Source: Dipylidium caninum
Taxonomy: Eukaryota; Platyhelminthes; Cestoda; Cyclophyllidea; Dipylidiidae
DNA: 57,230 nucleotides
Assembly: GCA_017562135.1 (NCBI GenBank)
Contig: QEYB01000518.1
Location: forward strand, 1-57,230
Reading direction: 5' to 3'
Shown here: piece by piece, positions 26,101-38,310 of the stretch
Layout of the letters: each line of letters begins with the position of its first letter
Numbering within the stretch: position 1 is the stretch's first letter
Made by a program: the position numbers and the translations under genes
The notes under the pieces: model-generated
Databases searched by the model: none
The model's input: the letters and a program-made list of their open reading frames with translations, nothing else
What the model was told of the DNA's origin: nothing

Positions 26101-29100
26101 ATCGAAACGCATTATTCGAAGAGGTATTTGGCTAGTAGCCGATACAAAATTCTGACTTTCCTTTCCCGCACTATTTCATTACCCTCATCTTAAATAGATG
26201 CTGCCAGAGTTTATAAATTGTACTTCTGGCTCACGGGTACGCCCGGATGTTTACTCACACTCCATGGATTTCACGACTTTCCCGCCTTCGATTGTGAACA
26301 ACCAATGGTATTGTGAACTCCTTCCACTTGATAGATGTATCCTATTTCTTTAAACAGGAATCGGTTGATTTTTCAACACCAACAACTTATCGAAACATCG
26401 AAGATCTGATTTGGATCTTATGGGAGAACCTTGTTCTTCGAAATGTGTGCCACAGTGCCAGACAGGTGCCTTCTCATGTCTGAGCGCAGATGCGAAACAA
26501 ACGTTCGGAGCATATTATTATTCCAAACTTATTGACGCTATTTAAATAGTACTTTATATCTCGTTTCAATGGCCCTGTTGGTGTGGACATTTTCATTTCT
26601 GTACAGGAAAATTTAGCTCAAGCTGATGTGCGGCCGCTCATTTCTGACTTACTTCAATCAATCTCTGTCGAGTGGATTCCCGTTGACTACAAGCATTCTG
26701 AGACAGGTTGGTGTCCTTTTAACCCTCATCAGGGTTATCTGCTCGGTCAAGAATTGAAAAATTAACTTTTGAACGTCAACTCAATCTTATCATGCAATTT
26801 GTCAACAAATTTGGAAATACTTGTTTGACATTGATAAAGACTTGAAAGTACGTGTCGAATCTTCCTTTTTTGTTTAAGAAATGTCGACTCAACTTGTCTC
26901 CTCGATTAAGGGTAATATTTAGGGGAGCAAATCCATAAGCTAATCTCCTAAAGGAATGTTATGAGCCGAGAATATTTTTTGTGGCATGAAATCCCTTTGT
27001 CTGTCTCATTTGCCTCTCATGAGCGTTTATTAGAGCACAGGTAAGGCCCTGGTTCCTGGGTCGAGTCATGCAGTAGAGTACAATTTCATCTACCTGCGAC
27101 AGTTATACTGTATTACGGGGAAGCTGAAGTGCCTACTGGTCCTGTTCGGTAGGAATAACGCCGTTGATGCTGTTCTCGGCTGCGGGTCATTTGGACGTGG
27201 TGGAACGACTATTGGGCTTGGGGGCGGACGTCTTCGAGCGAGTTCCGCTGCCGAGGGCGGCGCTACCTTCGGGCTTGGTCACTCTGGGCACCGACCGCGC
27301 CGCGCCCACCCACCACCTCGCCATGATTGGCGCCAATGCCTTTGACTTGGCACGTCTCTACGGTCATGCACACGTTGCAGATCTTCTCAAATCACACATG
27401 CAAGTTCACCTGCATACCTTCCCATATTTGAGTTGATTCTTACACGGAAATCATGCGCAGATCTCATCCTTCTGCACACGACAACCTTACACCACCTTTT
27501 TTTCTGTTCTATCTGTTCAACGGGACCCATTAATTTCCTATGTAATATTTTGTTTTGCTTTCACACACGCACCTTACGCCATGGTTTTTTCTCTATAATT
27601 CATCCTGAACACTGACATTGGTGAACCAGCGCTCAGCCCAATTCTTTTTTTTTCCTCTGGAACATATTACATTACTGGTTTGGCTATCACCGGGGGGGTG
27701 CTCTCTGGTCTCTAGAAAAATGCTTGTCACAGACGGTACTATTCTGGTCGGGTTTGTTGGGTATATTTTACGGGACGCTCGTATTTTCTTAGGGCTGCTC
27801 GTTCTCTCGATCATCCAACAGACGATTGGGAGGGGAACTTGCTGCGTTTTGGATGTTGGTTTGCTAATCCGATGCTTCGAATACCATGCTTCCTGCAACC
27901 GTCGCGGAATACGATACTCGAGAAAAAATATGAGAACTGGATTGGGCAACATTTCAATGGAATCATGAGGCACAGACTTTACCAGGTCGCTCGAAACTGG
28001 GCTGGATCGGGATCAGCGGTCGACTTTGAACTCCTTGCTCAGCTTATTTCCAAAGTGGATTCCGCCATGTCACAAGGCAGATTCATCGTTAATTAAATAT
28101 TTTAAACTTCTTTAGGTGGGATTCTAGTTTTTCTGCCCTCGTATGAAGCAATAATTACTTTAAAGGAGTATCTGCTTACCTCGGTGAACATGACCAAGGA
28201 TGCGAGAAAGTGAGATTTGTAATCTTGTTGCAACTTATGTCGACATTTAAGGCAACAGTGGATATTCGTTCTTCATTCCCGAATGCTGGTTGCAGACTTG
28301 AAACCAATATTTTTGCAGCCTCCTTCTAATGTTCGCAAGATAGTAGGTCCTTTGCTTACTGCTGTAACATTTCTTGACAGATCCTCGCAACGGACATAGC
28401 GGAGAACAGTATTACAATTAATGACATAGCTTATGTCATTGACACCGGCCTCGTACGAAAGGTAAAATTGCATTGTTTGGAAATACTTTCAGAAAGAGGA
28501 GGACCCTTGTACTGGAGCTCTGATAAGCCAGAATCGGTGGATCAGTTATAGCAGCGCTATTCAGCGTCAATACGCGTAGGTTCTGCTAATCTCCCCCATC
28601 CGCCACTTATTACCGTCAATTCTTCCTGTCCTTGTTTTTCAGTGCACAGATGGGGCAGGAGCCGAAGTGCTTTCACCTCTTCAGTAGATTCAGACTAGCC
28701 TCCCTGGAAACTGTTATGGATGAAGCCTGTTGTCCGACTGTCTGTCACTCGGCAGAGGTAGGCGTTAACGAAGTTACTGGTTATGCTGGTATTTCCCCTA
28801 CTCTTATGACTACACAAAGGCTGCATCCACATTGTATCACACATTTTCGTTACATTTAATTCCTGTTTTACATCTTTTCTAACTGGTCGTACAATATTAG
28901 AATTTGTGTCAGGATGAACACTTGCTCAACAGGGAAATAATTTGGTGCCTACGTCCAAAGAAGGCTTGATGCCATTCCAATTTCACGTCTTATTTTCCAA
29001 ATCATCTCTTTTTTCTTACAAAGGCCCATTTGAAACAGCTAAGAGGCGAATGTCCACCATCATTCTATTTCTCAATACATGTGACTATACAGGTACTTGT

Positions 29101-32100
29101 AATTGTTATCCCCTAGGAAATTTGTCTTCATACCAAACTCCTCTGCTCTCCCGGGGAGGGTTTGAATACCTGCTTCCAGATGTTTCCGCATGTCCCTGAC
29201 CCCATCGCCCTGGATCATAGCCTTCGGACTTTGCGTGTAATTTCAACTAGTGATTCGGTCTTCTAACGTAGTATGACGCCGCTGATTGCTAATTCAAAAT
29301 TCTCCTAGGTGATTGATGCGTTTGACGCCTCCGACGACTTGACCGAACTTGGCTCTCACCTGTGTGATCTCCCACTTCCCCCCAGGTATTCAAAAATGGT
29401 GCTTGTGAGTATTGCCTTGAAGTGTGTTGATCCCATTCTCACAATCGCGTGTATCCTGGCCAGCGAAAACCCCTGTATGTTCCATTTACCATTGAAGATT
29501 TCTTTCGTAGTGTGACCACTTTTTTAGTTACTCTCTACAGTAAATCTTACTTTAATGATGCTCACTACTCAATGACTTGGTTTTTTGTCAAAATATTAGC
29601 AAGATGGAGATTTTGTCTTACAGTTGCCTAATCTACCATGACTACGTATAGTTTTGTGAGCGAATGGAGGGTGAAATTGTTAACATTCCGGAAATAAGCC
29701 AGTACTCATTTTTTATTGCGTATTATATGCATGGAGAGGTGGTCAAACAGATGCGCATACCTCAGAAATTTGCCATTTTGCCCACTATGTTTTAACTCCC
29801 AAATCTACTGAGGAATAATGGCCTTAGTTACATTGCCGAACTCTGCTAAGGAGCGCAAGGAGGCCCAGCTTGTACGAAAGAAATTCTCCGCAGATTCTCT
29901 CAGTGATCATATGGTTTTATTACGAGCCTTCCAGGTAAGTTAAGGAGATTACAGAGTTTTTGTTTTTATTGCAGTAAACGACTTTAGTTATTCTAAGCTA
30001 GATTTCTATATTGTTTGAGAATCATCAGGAGGAAATAAATCAGGACTTTTTTCCCGGTAATTCCAGTTCTGGCAAAAAGCCAGGTTCGAAGGATGGGAAC
30101 AAAGTTTCTGCCGTAAAAACTATATTTCAGCGGCCGCTTTCGATATCGTCACAACTGTAAGGTTAGTATAATTTCATAATTGCATGTGAATACCTATGGA
30201 TATCACACTCATCGAGCACCTCAATGGCACAACAGGACAGAGCGACAGAGTTCATTCCGTTGTAGAACTCAATTATTGGGCCAGTTGAGAGCCTCAGGTT
30301 TCGTCAAAGCACGGGGTAGCGGAGATATCCGCGATCTCAACAAACATTCAGAGAACTGGGCAGTGGTCAAAGCGGCCCTTGTTGCGGGAATGTACGACAA
30401 TTTGGCACGAATTGACACAGGGTCCGGGAATCTCATAATACCTACTTCCTTTCCCGGATATTTCGGAGGAGAAAGAGTCTCAAACTTCCTATCATGTAGG
30501 TTGGTCTTACCGCATACTATCTCCTATGGAATTAAACACGCTACCTATCCCTTTTAGTGGTCGTCATATTCTCCCACGATCATAGAAAGGACCGAATTTT
30601 TGCGTAAACCCCGAAATTGTTTTATAGATTGACAAATGTCCTCGTCAAAAAATGAGCTTTACCTTCTAGTTACACCTCTTTTAGACTCTTTTTTGACATC
30701 GGGATTCTGCAGCCATCAACTCCATCATCTCCTTTCTTCTTTACACGTCCCATTATTGCGGATTGTACACGCCAACTTGCAGACTTAATATGCCTTCTCA
30801 AACGCGCTACGATTATAGATTGGTGATGTCTGTTATGGGGAATTTTAAGGGATATATTTGTCCTTAACAAACGCTAGGTACAACCGAGCCCTCTGTCGGT
30901 ACTGTCCACTAATCTGACCGATAGCTGTCCGGTGGATCTCAAGCAACTCCCCCCTCACTGGCTGGTCTACGATAAGCTAATTGGCCAAAGCTCAGCGACG
31001 GACTTTGAACGGCACCGAGGCAACTGCGAAAAAAAAGGCGGTTGCACTAGGGCAAATAAGTTCAAACACCGGAGCACTGCCCACAGGGAACCAGAGAGGA
31101 AGTTGCTTCACTGTGTAACCGTCGTCTCGCCCTTTACAACTGCCTTAATTGCTGGTCCCATGCGCTCCGCCGTCATCTGCACTCCGAATGAGGATATCGG
31201 TGAGACATCACTCGAGCCAGTGCGGTATACGTTCCGCAATCGGTGTTGCCACTCGACATCTCTCGGCTTACTAGCCCTTAGTTTTTCAAACCGTCTAGCT
31301 TTATCACGGGTAGATTGTAAATTCACCTCCTAAATTTATAAATACTTTCTCTCCTGATGCTATATTACTCAGAAATGTGACAATTTTTGTCTAACAAATT
31401 AGTCATTTTGCCCTTCTTTAACTTTCACTTGCTCTTTCTCCACAGCCAATTCTTCTAAAGAGCTGCTCTTGAGGGTTTGCACATTTCAAACCATCAGGAG
31501 AAGTTCCATCAGCATTCCGCTATTCCTACTTTTTCGAGTCGACAGACTTTTCTCTACACTAAGCATGTGTTTTGGTGACATACCATCCAATTTTCCTAAT
31601 TCACTCCCAAATATACACTTATTACTTTCAGTTCGAGCAACGAAGACGATTGCACTTGGAGGCAGTTGTTTATGTTGTCTTACTACTCCTTCACGCCAAT
31701 ATGTTAATAATTTTTAGCTTTCGATTCTCGGCAACCGAACTCTACATGGTTCAAATACAAAACTCGAATTCAGCAGAATCAGCCACTTACAATGACAGAT
31801 ATAGAACGAATTCTGAGATGCTTTAATACAGAGGTGCCGCGTCTAGAGGCGCTAGAATTGCATCAGTCAGATAATCAAGCATTTCACGAAGGAATGTTCA
31901 TCGGACAACAGTCTGCAAAAGGCAGGATTTCTAACACACGGACTGTTGTGCTACGCCTTGATGGGCCGAACGGCATTCTCGCCTACGAATGCGAGCTCGA
32001 AGTGGCGCGACTCGTGAGTGACCTTAGGCAAAAGTGGAATTCGTTACTACTCCGTCGTCTGAGAAATCCTGGCAAGCCATCTCAACAACAGGACGAGGTA

Positions 32101-33312
32101 GCTTCCCCCTTAACAGTCAATTTGTTTGTGTCCTCCGCGAGTTTAATCTCCTGCATAGACACTATTCGCGAATGATTACTAAATTACGTATTGTTCCTAA
32201 TAACACTGGAATGGAAACAGATCTCAGTACACTTTTCTTGTCACCTTATATCTTGGCAAAAATATTTATATTTCGTCGGGCGCTCATGATTATGAGGCAT
32301 TACTTCACTCTTGAAGGATTTTTTACTCTTTGCCACCACCTTGTGTAATCTCATTGCTCTTGTTAGTGCCGCATGTCAAGTTCGACTTTCCACTGACCTC
32401 AAAATGTATGTGGTTTGTAGGCTCTTCTCTCAGCAATTGTGGCAGTCCTCTCCGCAGAAGAGCAGATGCTTGGCCTTCGCCAACCAACGGGCGTCGGCGC
32501 ACGCCCTCGTCCCATGGCTACGGAGTTATGCAATCAAAACGACACTAGCACCGACGTTGTGTTGAATAGCATGAACGTTCTTTCTTCACTCCCCTCCGCT
32601 GGAGCCGGCGGCAACAGTAGCGAAGAGAAAGGAGACGCCCCGAAAGGGGACCCTCCTTCCCACCCAGTCATACTGCACTTACCTCGGACTTTCAAAGAAC
32701 CAACTCGTCTTTCAGAATGTGCTTTTGGGTCGTACCACCAAAAGAGCACCTCGATGAACACCAACGACAGCGACGGTACTAACCAATGCCAACTACTACC
32801 CTGTGATGTCCCGTCCGCCGTCTTGCAGCAGGGGCAGCCGAAAACGTGCGATAGGCGACTAGGTGATAGCCATGGCCAAGTAAGGCAATCTTCTCGTATG
32901 CTCGGTTTCCTCTCATTTGGTTTGACTGATCACGTGTGCTTTCACCGCAATATTTTACCTACCCATGCCTTACAATTGTGGTGCACTTCGGTTGAATCAG
33001 TCAGCGAAATGTTTTTGAGTTAACTGAAACTCCACTTTGCAGCCGCTGACGTTGGATAATTCGACCATGCATATCAATTTCCAAGAGGATCAAATCGACC
33101 AAAGAATATGTCAACAACAAAAGCACCGAATACAGCGCCTTTGTGCCGTTCAACTTACGCCCCAAGAAATTGGCGACGGTGGTTGCCCGTTCCCACCCGA
33201 GACCGAGACGCATTACCTAATCACTCCTGGCACCTCCGTGCACACAAGCAACATCGACAACCTCTGTTCGACTAACACCACCACTCTCGGATCACCGCAT
33301 TCTTTGGAATGA
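23152..33312 (+). CDS. YTHDC2: YTHDC2/Bgcn-like DExH protein with ankyrin insert, no YTH domain
   Basis: Orthologue-like to YTHDC2, a germline 3'-5' RNA helicase. Order: R3H-like exon 23,152-~23,366; 23,735-23,975; Walker A exon 24,188-24,435 ([14 protein letters not shown]); motif Ia exon 24,909-25,066 ([10 protein letters not shown]); 25,303-25,570 with DEIE in place of DEVH; 25,727-26,706 in five exons; ankyrin insert 27,153-27,403 ([20 protein letters not shown]); RecA2 from 27,793, with [32 protein letters not shown] and FHLFSRFRL (28,116-28,757); HA2/ratchet 29,117-29,934 ([24 protein letters not shown]); OB region 30,067-31,199 ([25 protein letters not shown]); C-terminal exons to 32,097 ([14 protein letters not shown]), 32,421-32,879 ([15 protein letters not shown]) and 33,043-33,312. 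Most junctions checked are in phase. The stop at 33,310 comes with no YTH domain. The exact first exon and two exons between 31,200 and 31,830 are unresolved. Confidence 0.88.
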
Positions 33313-33671
33313 TTATATTCAAAACGACTCCTGTTCTACTTTTTAAAACTACTGTTCTAATTGTGATTCGACATGTCTGGTTAAAAACTATTGAATCATT
33401 GACTTTAAAGCAGATTCCGTCTCCTCCTACTATGTTTCTCCATTGGTAAAATAAGGATTCAACCGACTACGGTGCCGACTACTCGCTTCAAGAGTTACTC
33501 GAAATCTGTACCCACGCGCTCAGCTCTCTTGAAATTATTGGGGAGTCTAATCCCAAAAAAAATTTAATGAGTAGATCACAATGAGCATATGAAAGCGTCG
33601 TACAAGTGCAATGGGAAATGGAATGAAGGAGGCCTGGACCCAGGCGTTCGTTAAATGTGCCCAAAAGCAGG
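33313..33671. other. Convergent 3' gap between YTHDC2-like gene and FKBP8
   Basis: A 359-bp gap between two stop codons facing each other. It holds the 3' untranslated regions of both genes. On the minus strand it carries an ATTAAA hexamer at 33,563-33,568 that suits FKBP8. Nothing else was seen. Confidence 0.6.
33563..33568 (-). terminator. FKBP8 candidate polyadenylation signal ATTAAA
   Basis: The common variant hexamer ATTAAA lies on the minus strand ~104 nt beyond the FKBP8 stop and is followed by a T-run on that strand. Confidence 0.45.
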
Positions 33672-36236
33672 TCATTGGTGTTCATTTAGATGCAGGAAAG
33701 TTCCTCCAATCATCACAGAAAGACCGGCCAAGACCACGACAGAAATGGCCATCTTGTATTGAGATAACTGCGAAAGGAAGGTTAAAGTTGGGTTTGAGCA
33801 ACGAACATTTAGCCATCCACTCGTACCATGACCGGTGCGAAGAAGTTGGTGTCGCATATCACTAGTGACCATTCACACAGAAAAGATTCCTCTCAAGGCT
33901 GGATTTAAACTGTAAATTGGTACACGGGGACTTATTAGTAGAACCATACTGCATTGAGAAATTGGAAAATTTGGGAAATAAAAGTACGAGAAGAGAGACT
34001 CAAATCCAAGAATGAAGTGGGGGGGGGGGGCGGATAGGGCCAATAAACACATAAAGACTAAACTACGTAAGTATTGCTACAACCAGTGTAAATTTGCGTC
34101 AGAGAATTATTAAACTGGAATCATTGCTGATCATGAGAGTATTTACACTTACAATTCTCTTGATCCGCCCACAGAAGCCGGGTGCTTTATTCTTCTCATT
34201 CCCTTTTACCTTAAAGGCACGCGAGAGAGCGCGAACCTGACGGTCTCGCTGGCTCTTCCAAGCCAACCTGGTCCGTTGAAGGGACTTCCGCAAAAGGAGA
34301 GAAGAGGGATCCAAACGAATGGCCTCCTCATACGTCTCTATCGCTTCGGGGAAATCGCCTGTGCCGAATAATGCCTGAGGGAATTAGTTTCACGATGTAA
34401 GGAACTTTGTACATAATGCAGGGCTGATAAAGGGAAGTCTAGGCATCGAACTTGTTGATAACTCTTGGATTCTCTAATGTCCAGCTTGTGCTTCAAAAGC
34501 GGTAGTTAAACACTAAATAAATACTGTGAAATAGTAAAGACTGATTCCGTGAATCATTGAATAAATTTTCGCGATACGGAAAACAGTTTTAAGATTAAGG
34601 CAAATTTTGTGTGAGGTCTAGTGAGGTCTAGTTTTCGGTCTTCCTTACCTGTAAGCTCATAAAATTACCGCAAAATGTACTTAAGGTCAAGCCATCTTCT
34701 GGTTCCGCGAATAAAAAATCTTTGTGAACGAATCTTAAAGGAATAACAAGGAGTAGAGGTGATAGCTACAATATCACGGTAAGTGCCTAACTGCAGACAC
34801 CCAAGCAATAAAAAAGTGCGAATACTACCGACTTGCCTGGCCTTTTCGATAGAGAGCCTTCTGATTAGTGGGATCAAGGCGGAGAACAGTATCACAAGTT
34901 TTGGCGGCAGCTGCGAATGCCTCAAGCTATTATGGAAGGAAATGTAAGGTCAAAAGTGAGGGATAGATAAAATCAAATAGTTATTTCTTTTAATCTGTAA
35001 ATAAAGATGTTTCGTAATGGTAATACTTTAGGTATACCACTCTCAAGTCCGGTGGGACGTCAGCTAGTCCACCACACATTAGAGACAGAATGGGCATTTT
35101 CCGTCAAATAAGCCAGTTTGCGTCAAATCAAAACTCTACCTTGAGCTGAGTGGCGGCAACATTATTTTTTAGTTTTATTTCCAAGTCCTTCAACTGAGAG
35201 GCAGCACAGGTGGGATAAAAATCATGGTCGTGTTTTTCAGTAGAATGCTTGGCCGGCACTCGAGATCTTGTCAATAAGATTTCCAACCCTTTGGTATAGC
35301 AGGTTAATGCGTATTGATATTCGCTTCGGCTTAAAAATTAAAATACACCAAAATTGAGGTAGATAAACCATACAATTCATCGAATGAAGGTTAAATATCA
35401 TACCGGAAATAAAAGTTTCCACGTTCACGTTTTCTGTCGGATACATGAAAGCGTTCTTCTATTGGCATATTTTCATAACATGGAGGATCGCCACATTCGT
35501 TCAGTGTTATACGATAGGTGAGTTGTGCCGCACCAGGAATCGACGGCGGTCTAAAAATGAAACATTCTCAAAAGGCACAAGTCACAAGTGCGAAGAATAA
35601 GACATCTTTCCTTACTTGCCCATATCACCGTATGCGAAACGAGCATCCGTTTTAAGTTCGAATACTTCTTTCAACTCAGCAAGAGGGAGGGCGAGATCGA
35701 AAGCTGTAAACCCACAAAATAAACCCAAAGTAACGCTCCTACCGTGAATGCACTCACCATCTCCAACAACGATACTCAAATTATCAGCTTCTTCGACGAG
35801 GGTTCCATCTTCTAACCAACCTTTGTAGCTTATCACAACCGAATCTCCGTGGTTTGGCCGGCTATCTTGCCCCAAACCTTTTTTAAGAGTCTTAAATAAA
35901 TTATTTACCAAATTAGGCCATGAAAACCATAAGTAAGAATTTGTAAATGCGGGAAAAGGGCAATGGAAAGACCCGTGAAAGGCCATAACTAATTAATTGA
36001 AAGTCTATGCCACATAAGTAATACAAAAACAGGAGTTGAAAAATTTGAGCAATGAAAATATTCTGAGGTGCAATACAGACATATCATTTCATTAGATGAC
36101 GGTAAAATGCACCCGTTTTTTTCAGCAGGCCATTTCCCAAAACATCGATCGATTCAAACTCGTGAGGTTCTATTCCTCGGGATTGCGAACCGGCATTAGA
36201 AAACCCATCGGCACTATCTAAATTGACTGTAACCAT
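33672..36236 (-). CDS. FKBP8: FKBP8, tail-anchored immunophilin with TPR repeats
   Basis: FK506-binding protein of the FKBP38 class, which sits on the outer mitochondrial/ER membrane and binds Hsp90 and Bcl-2. Eight exons on the complement: 36,113-36,236; 35,758-35,877; 35,616-35,703; 35,404-35,550; 35,140-35,329; 34,837-34,926; 34,153-34,374; 33,672-33,767. They sum to 1,077 nt (358 residues) with all phases matching. The N-terminus has the family signature DVLGNGLLKKT. The FKBP domain follows (VVISYKGWLEDGTLVEEAD, LPLAELKEVFEL, ARFAYGDMGK), then TPR motifs (YQYALTCYTKGLEIL, AAKTCDTVLRLDPTNQKALY, ALFGTGDFPEAIETYEEAI). A C-terminal hydrophobic anchor, AISVVVLAGLSVMIGGTFL, ends in HLNEHQ. The intron after KGQ uses a GC donor (CAG|GCAAGT). 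FKBP8 is divergent from RSL1D1 and convergent with the YTHDC2-like gene. Confidence 0.95.
34019..34030 (+). repeat. Run of 12 G inside FKBP8 intron 7
   Basis: A pure guanine homopolymer lies in the intron between the last two FKBP8 exons; on the transcribed strand it is C12. It has no coding effect. Confidence 0.8.
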
Positions 36237-37083
36237 TCGCAGACGGCCGACTTGAGAACGACGCGAAATTTAAGCGAATTAAAAGTATGAAAACGCCGAA
36301 GTCAACCGTGGAATAACATAAGTGCCCACAATTGTCCGAGGACGGATGTATGAAATAATAAAGACTACAAAGTTACAACTCTAATACCCGATTTAATTCG
36401 TACAACGTCAAAACCTTTATTGGGGATAATATCATATCCACAGCCAAATTATCTCCCTCCACTCCCAACACTAGTATATTCACCCGCTCCGAAATCACAA
36501 CTAGGACCCATAAATACAACTGAAGCTTCGAATCTCACTTCCGACCCACAGCAAATGTATAATAAATGACTGTGTAAGAGAACTCCATGCTCACGCACAC
36601 TTCCAAATGGCCGCGTCTTTATGCTGCACAAATGCGACGAATTGTGCAAGCCTCCCACGATAACATATTTTAGCGCCACAAGACAATTCCGGGATTACTA
36701 AGGATCATATGGCTTCTTGTCAGAGACCTCATTTCCCTAATCCAATTAACCGACTTGCTTTGGTATAGTCTATGCCTTCCCTCACCTCCTAAACTCTCGC
36801 CTCTTCCCCATTATTTGAAGAGCTGCTGATCCTGCAAAATTCTGGAAGCATTCGAAACGACTCTGTGTTCCAGGACTTGCGATCAAATACGTAAGTGTGC
36901 CCAATTTCAACAAATGCTCTGCTTTTTGGTCTCTCAAATATAGTATTAAAGTGTCGTTGTGGTTCTGTGATGTGCCCCTCCTACGTTACTTACTATATTC
37001 TCGCTTTTTCTTTACCTATTTGTTATTGTCATCTTAACCTTGAAGTTGGTACAAGGCATATTTCTTCACGTTCCGTGTCTCCC
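36237..37083. other. Divergent promoter region of FKBP8 and RSL1D1
   Basis: About 850 bp lies between the FKBP8 ATG (minus) and RSL1D1 ATG (plus). A plus-strand stretch at ~36,806-36,892 is open, ends in a good GTAAGT donor and could be an upstream (possibly untranslated) RSL1D1 exon. It has no recognisable homology. No core promoter motif is convincing. Confidence 0.4.
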
Positions 37084-38150
37084 ATGGACGTTGTTGGACT
37101 TAATCTCAGTAATGAAACTCTGTCTCTAATTAAGAAGTCAAGAGATGCAAAAAGTGCCAAGAAAATGCTTTTTGTTCCCAATGTGATTGTGTCATTTGTC
37201 GGAAAATTGTCAATGCCGAAACTTACTATACGAGCAAGGCTCCCGCACCGACCCACGGGACTTGATGTTTGTGTAATTGTAAAGGATATGAAGAAAGGCG
37301 ATTATAATGCCCGTAATGACTTTTGGGGACGGAAGTGGAAGCTAAGTGCTGCCTACCCGTCCTCGACCTCCGTGACTTTTTTACCCTTAAACGAGCTTAA
37401 GTTGAGCTATCAGTCGTATGAATCTCGAAGAAAGCTGGCCGCCACTTTTGATGTTTTCCTTGCCGATAAGCGAATAGTTCACCACCTCCCATCGAACTTA
37501 GGGAAGGCTTTCTACGGCAACGCTCGCAATAAAGTTCCGATACCAGTGGCGCTTGATGACGAGAATTTGACTGAAGCCATCGATAAAGGCCTCCATTCTT
37601 GCCTGATTCTCATCAGTGGTAAGGGCACTACCGAATCAGTTAGCGTTGGTCGCGTCGATATGCCGAGAAAACAAATCAAGGAAAACATAGTTGCCGTGGT
37701 AAGCTTTCTCGAACTCCCTTACATGTCGCCCTTCCATATACATTCTATGGGTGCATTCTTATTCCTCAACACTTCGTTACGAAGCAACTTAACCTTATTT
37801 AGATCCGTGGTGTCGTAAACAAATGGCCTGGCGGTCTGCAGAATATTCGTTCGATTTACATTCGTGGCGCTGGACCAAGTGTGCCCGTATACTTCGACAA
37901 TACGAACGCAGATGAGGTTGAATCTAAGGTCAGATTTTGCGAACTCAAAGCCCAAAGCAGACATGTCTCGAAGTTATCACAACCCCGATTACCTCGCCAA
38001 GCTTTCTTGGAAGTGGCGAAGGACCTGCCTGTCTCGGAGAAAACAGTCAAATCCCTACTCAGGAAGAAAGCGCCTAAAAAACGGGCAAAAATGCCTTCGA
38101 AAAAGTGTAAACCAAATTCCAGACTCCGTGTAAAAAAGAATATTTATTAG
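37084..38150 (+). CDS. RSL1D1: Ribosomal L1 domain-containing protein 1
   Basis: Nucleolar L1-fold protein of the RSL1D1/Cic1/Utp30 family, acting in large-subunit and pre-rRNA processing. Two exons: 37,084-37,698 and 37,803-38,150, together 963 nt (320 residues), joined in phase across a 104-nt GT-AG intron. Family features seen: KLTIRARLPHRPTG, the interdomain segment YESRRKLAATFDVFLADKRI, HHLPSNLGKAFYGNARNKVP, and the closing KENIVAVIRGVVNKWPGG. The C-terminal ~50 residues are very basic (KKAPKKRAKMPSKKCK), typical of nucleolar proteins. Human RSL1D1 (490 aa) has a much longer tail. The ATG at 37,084 is the first one giving the expected start; upstream in-frame sequence back to ~36,895 is hydrophobic and looks intronic or untranslated. 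Confidence 0.9.
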
Positions 38151-38278
38151 ATATATCTCTAAACCCTGTTCTTTTTACCTACGCCCACCTTCCGTGTGCT
38201 GTGCTTACCTTCTAGCTGCGCGGACCGTTATTATATGGGGACATGCAAGTTAACAGGACGTGGTGTGGTTTCGTAAAT

Positions 38279-38284
38279 TTTATT
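38279..38284 (-). terminator. SNRPC polyadenylation signal AATAAA
   Basis: AATAAA on the minus strand, 27 nt past the SNRPC stop codon. It lies within the 160-bp convergent gap shared with RSL1D1. Confidence 0.65.
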
Positions 38285-38310
38285 GCAGTGAGGATGAATG
38301 CACGATAAGC

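Noticed and set aside
28758..29116. Possible extra YTHDC2-like exon at ~29,024-29,091
   Set aside because: Joining 28,757 directly to 29,117 keeps phase and gives the conserved EICLHTKLL context, so the extra exon is not needed.
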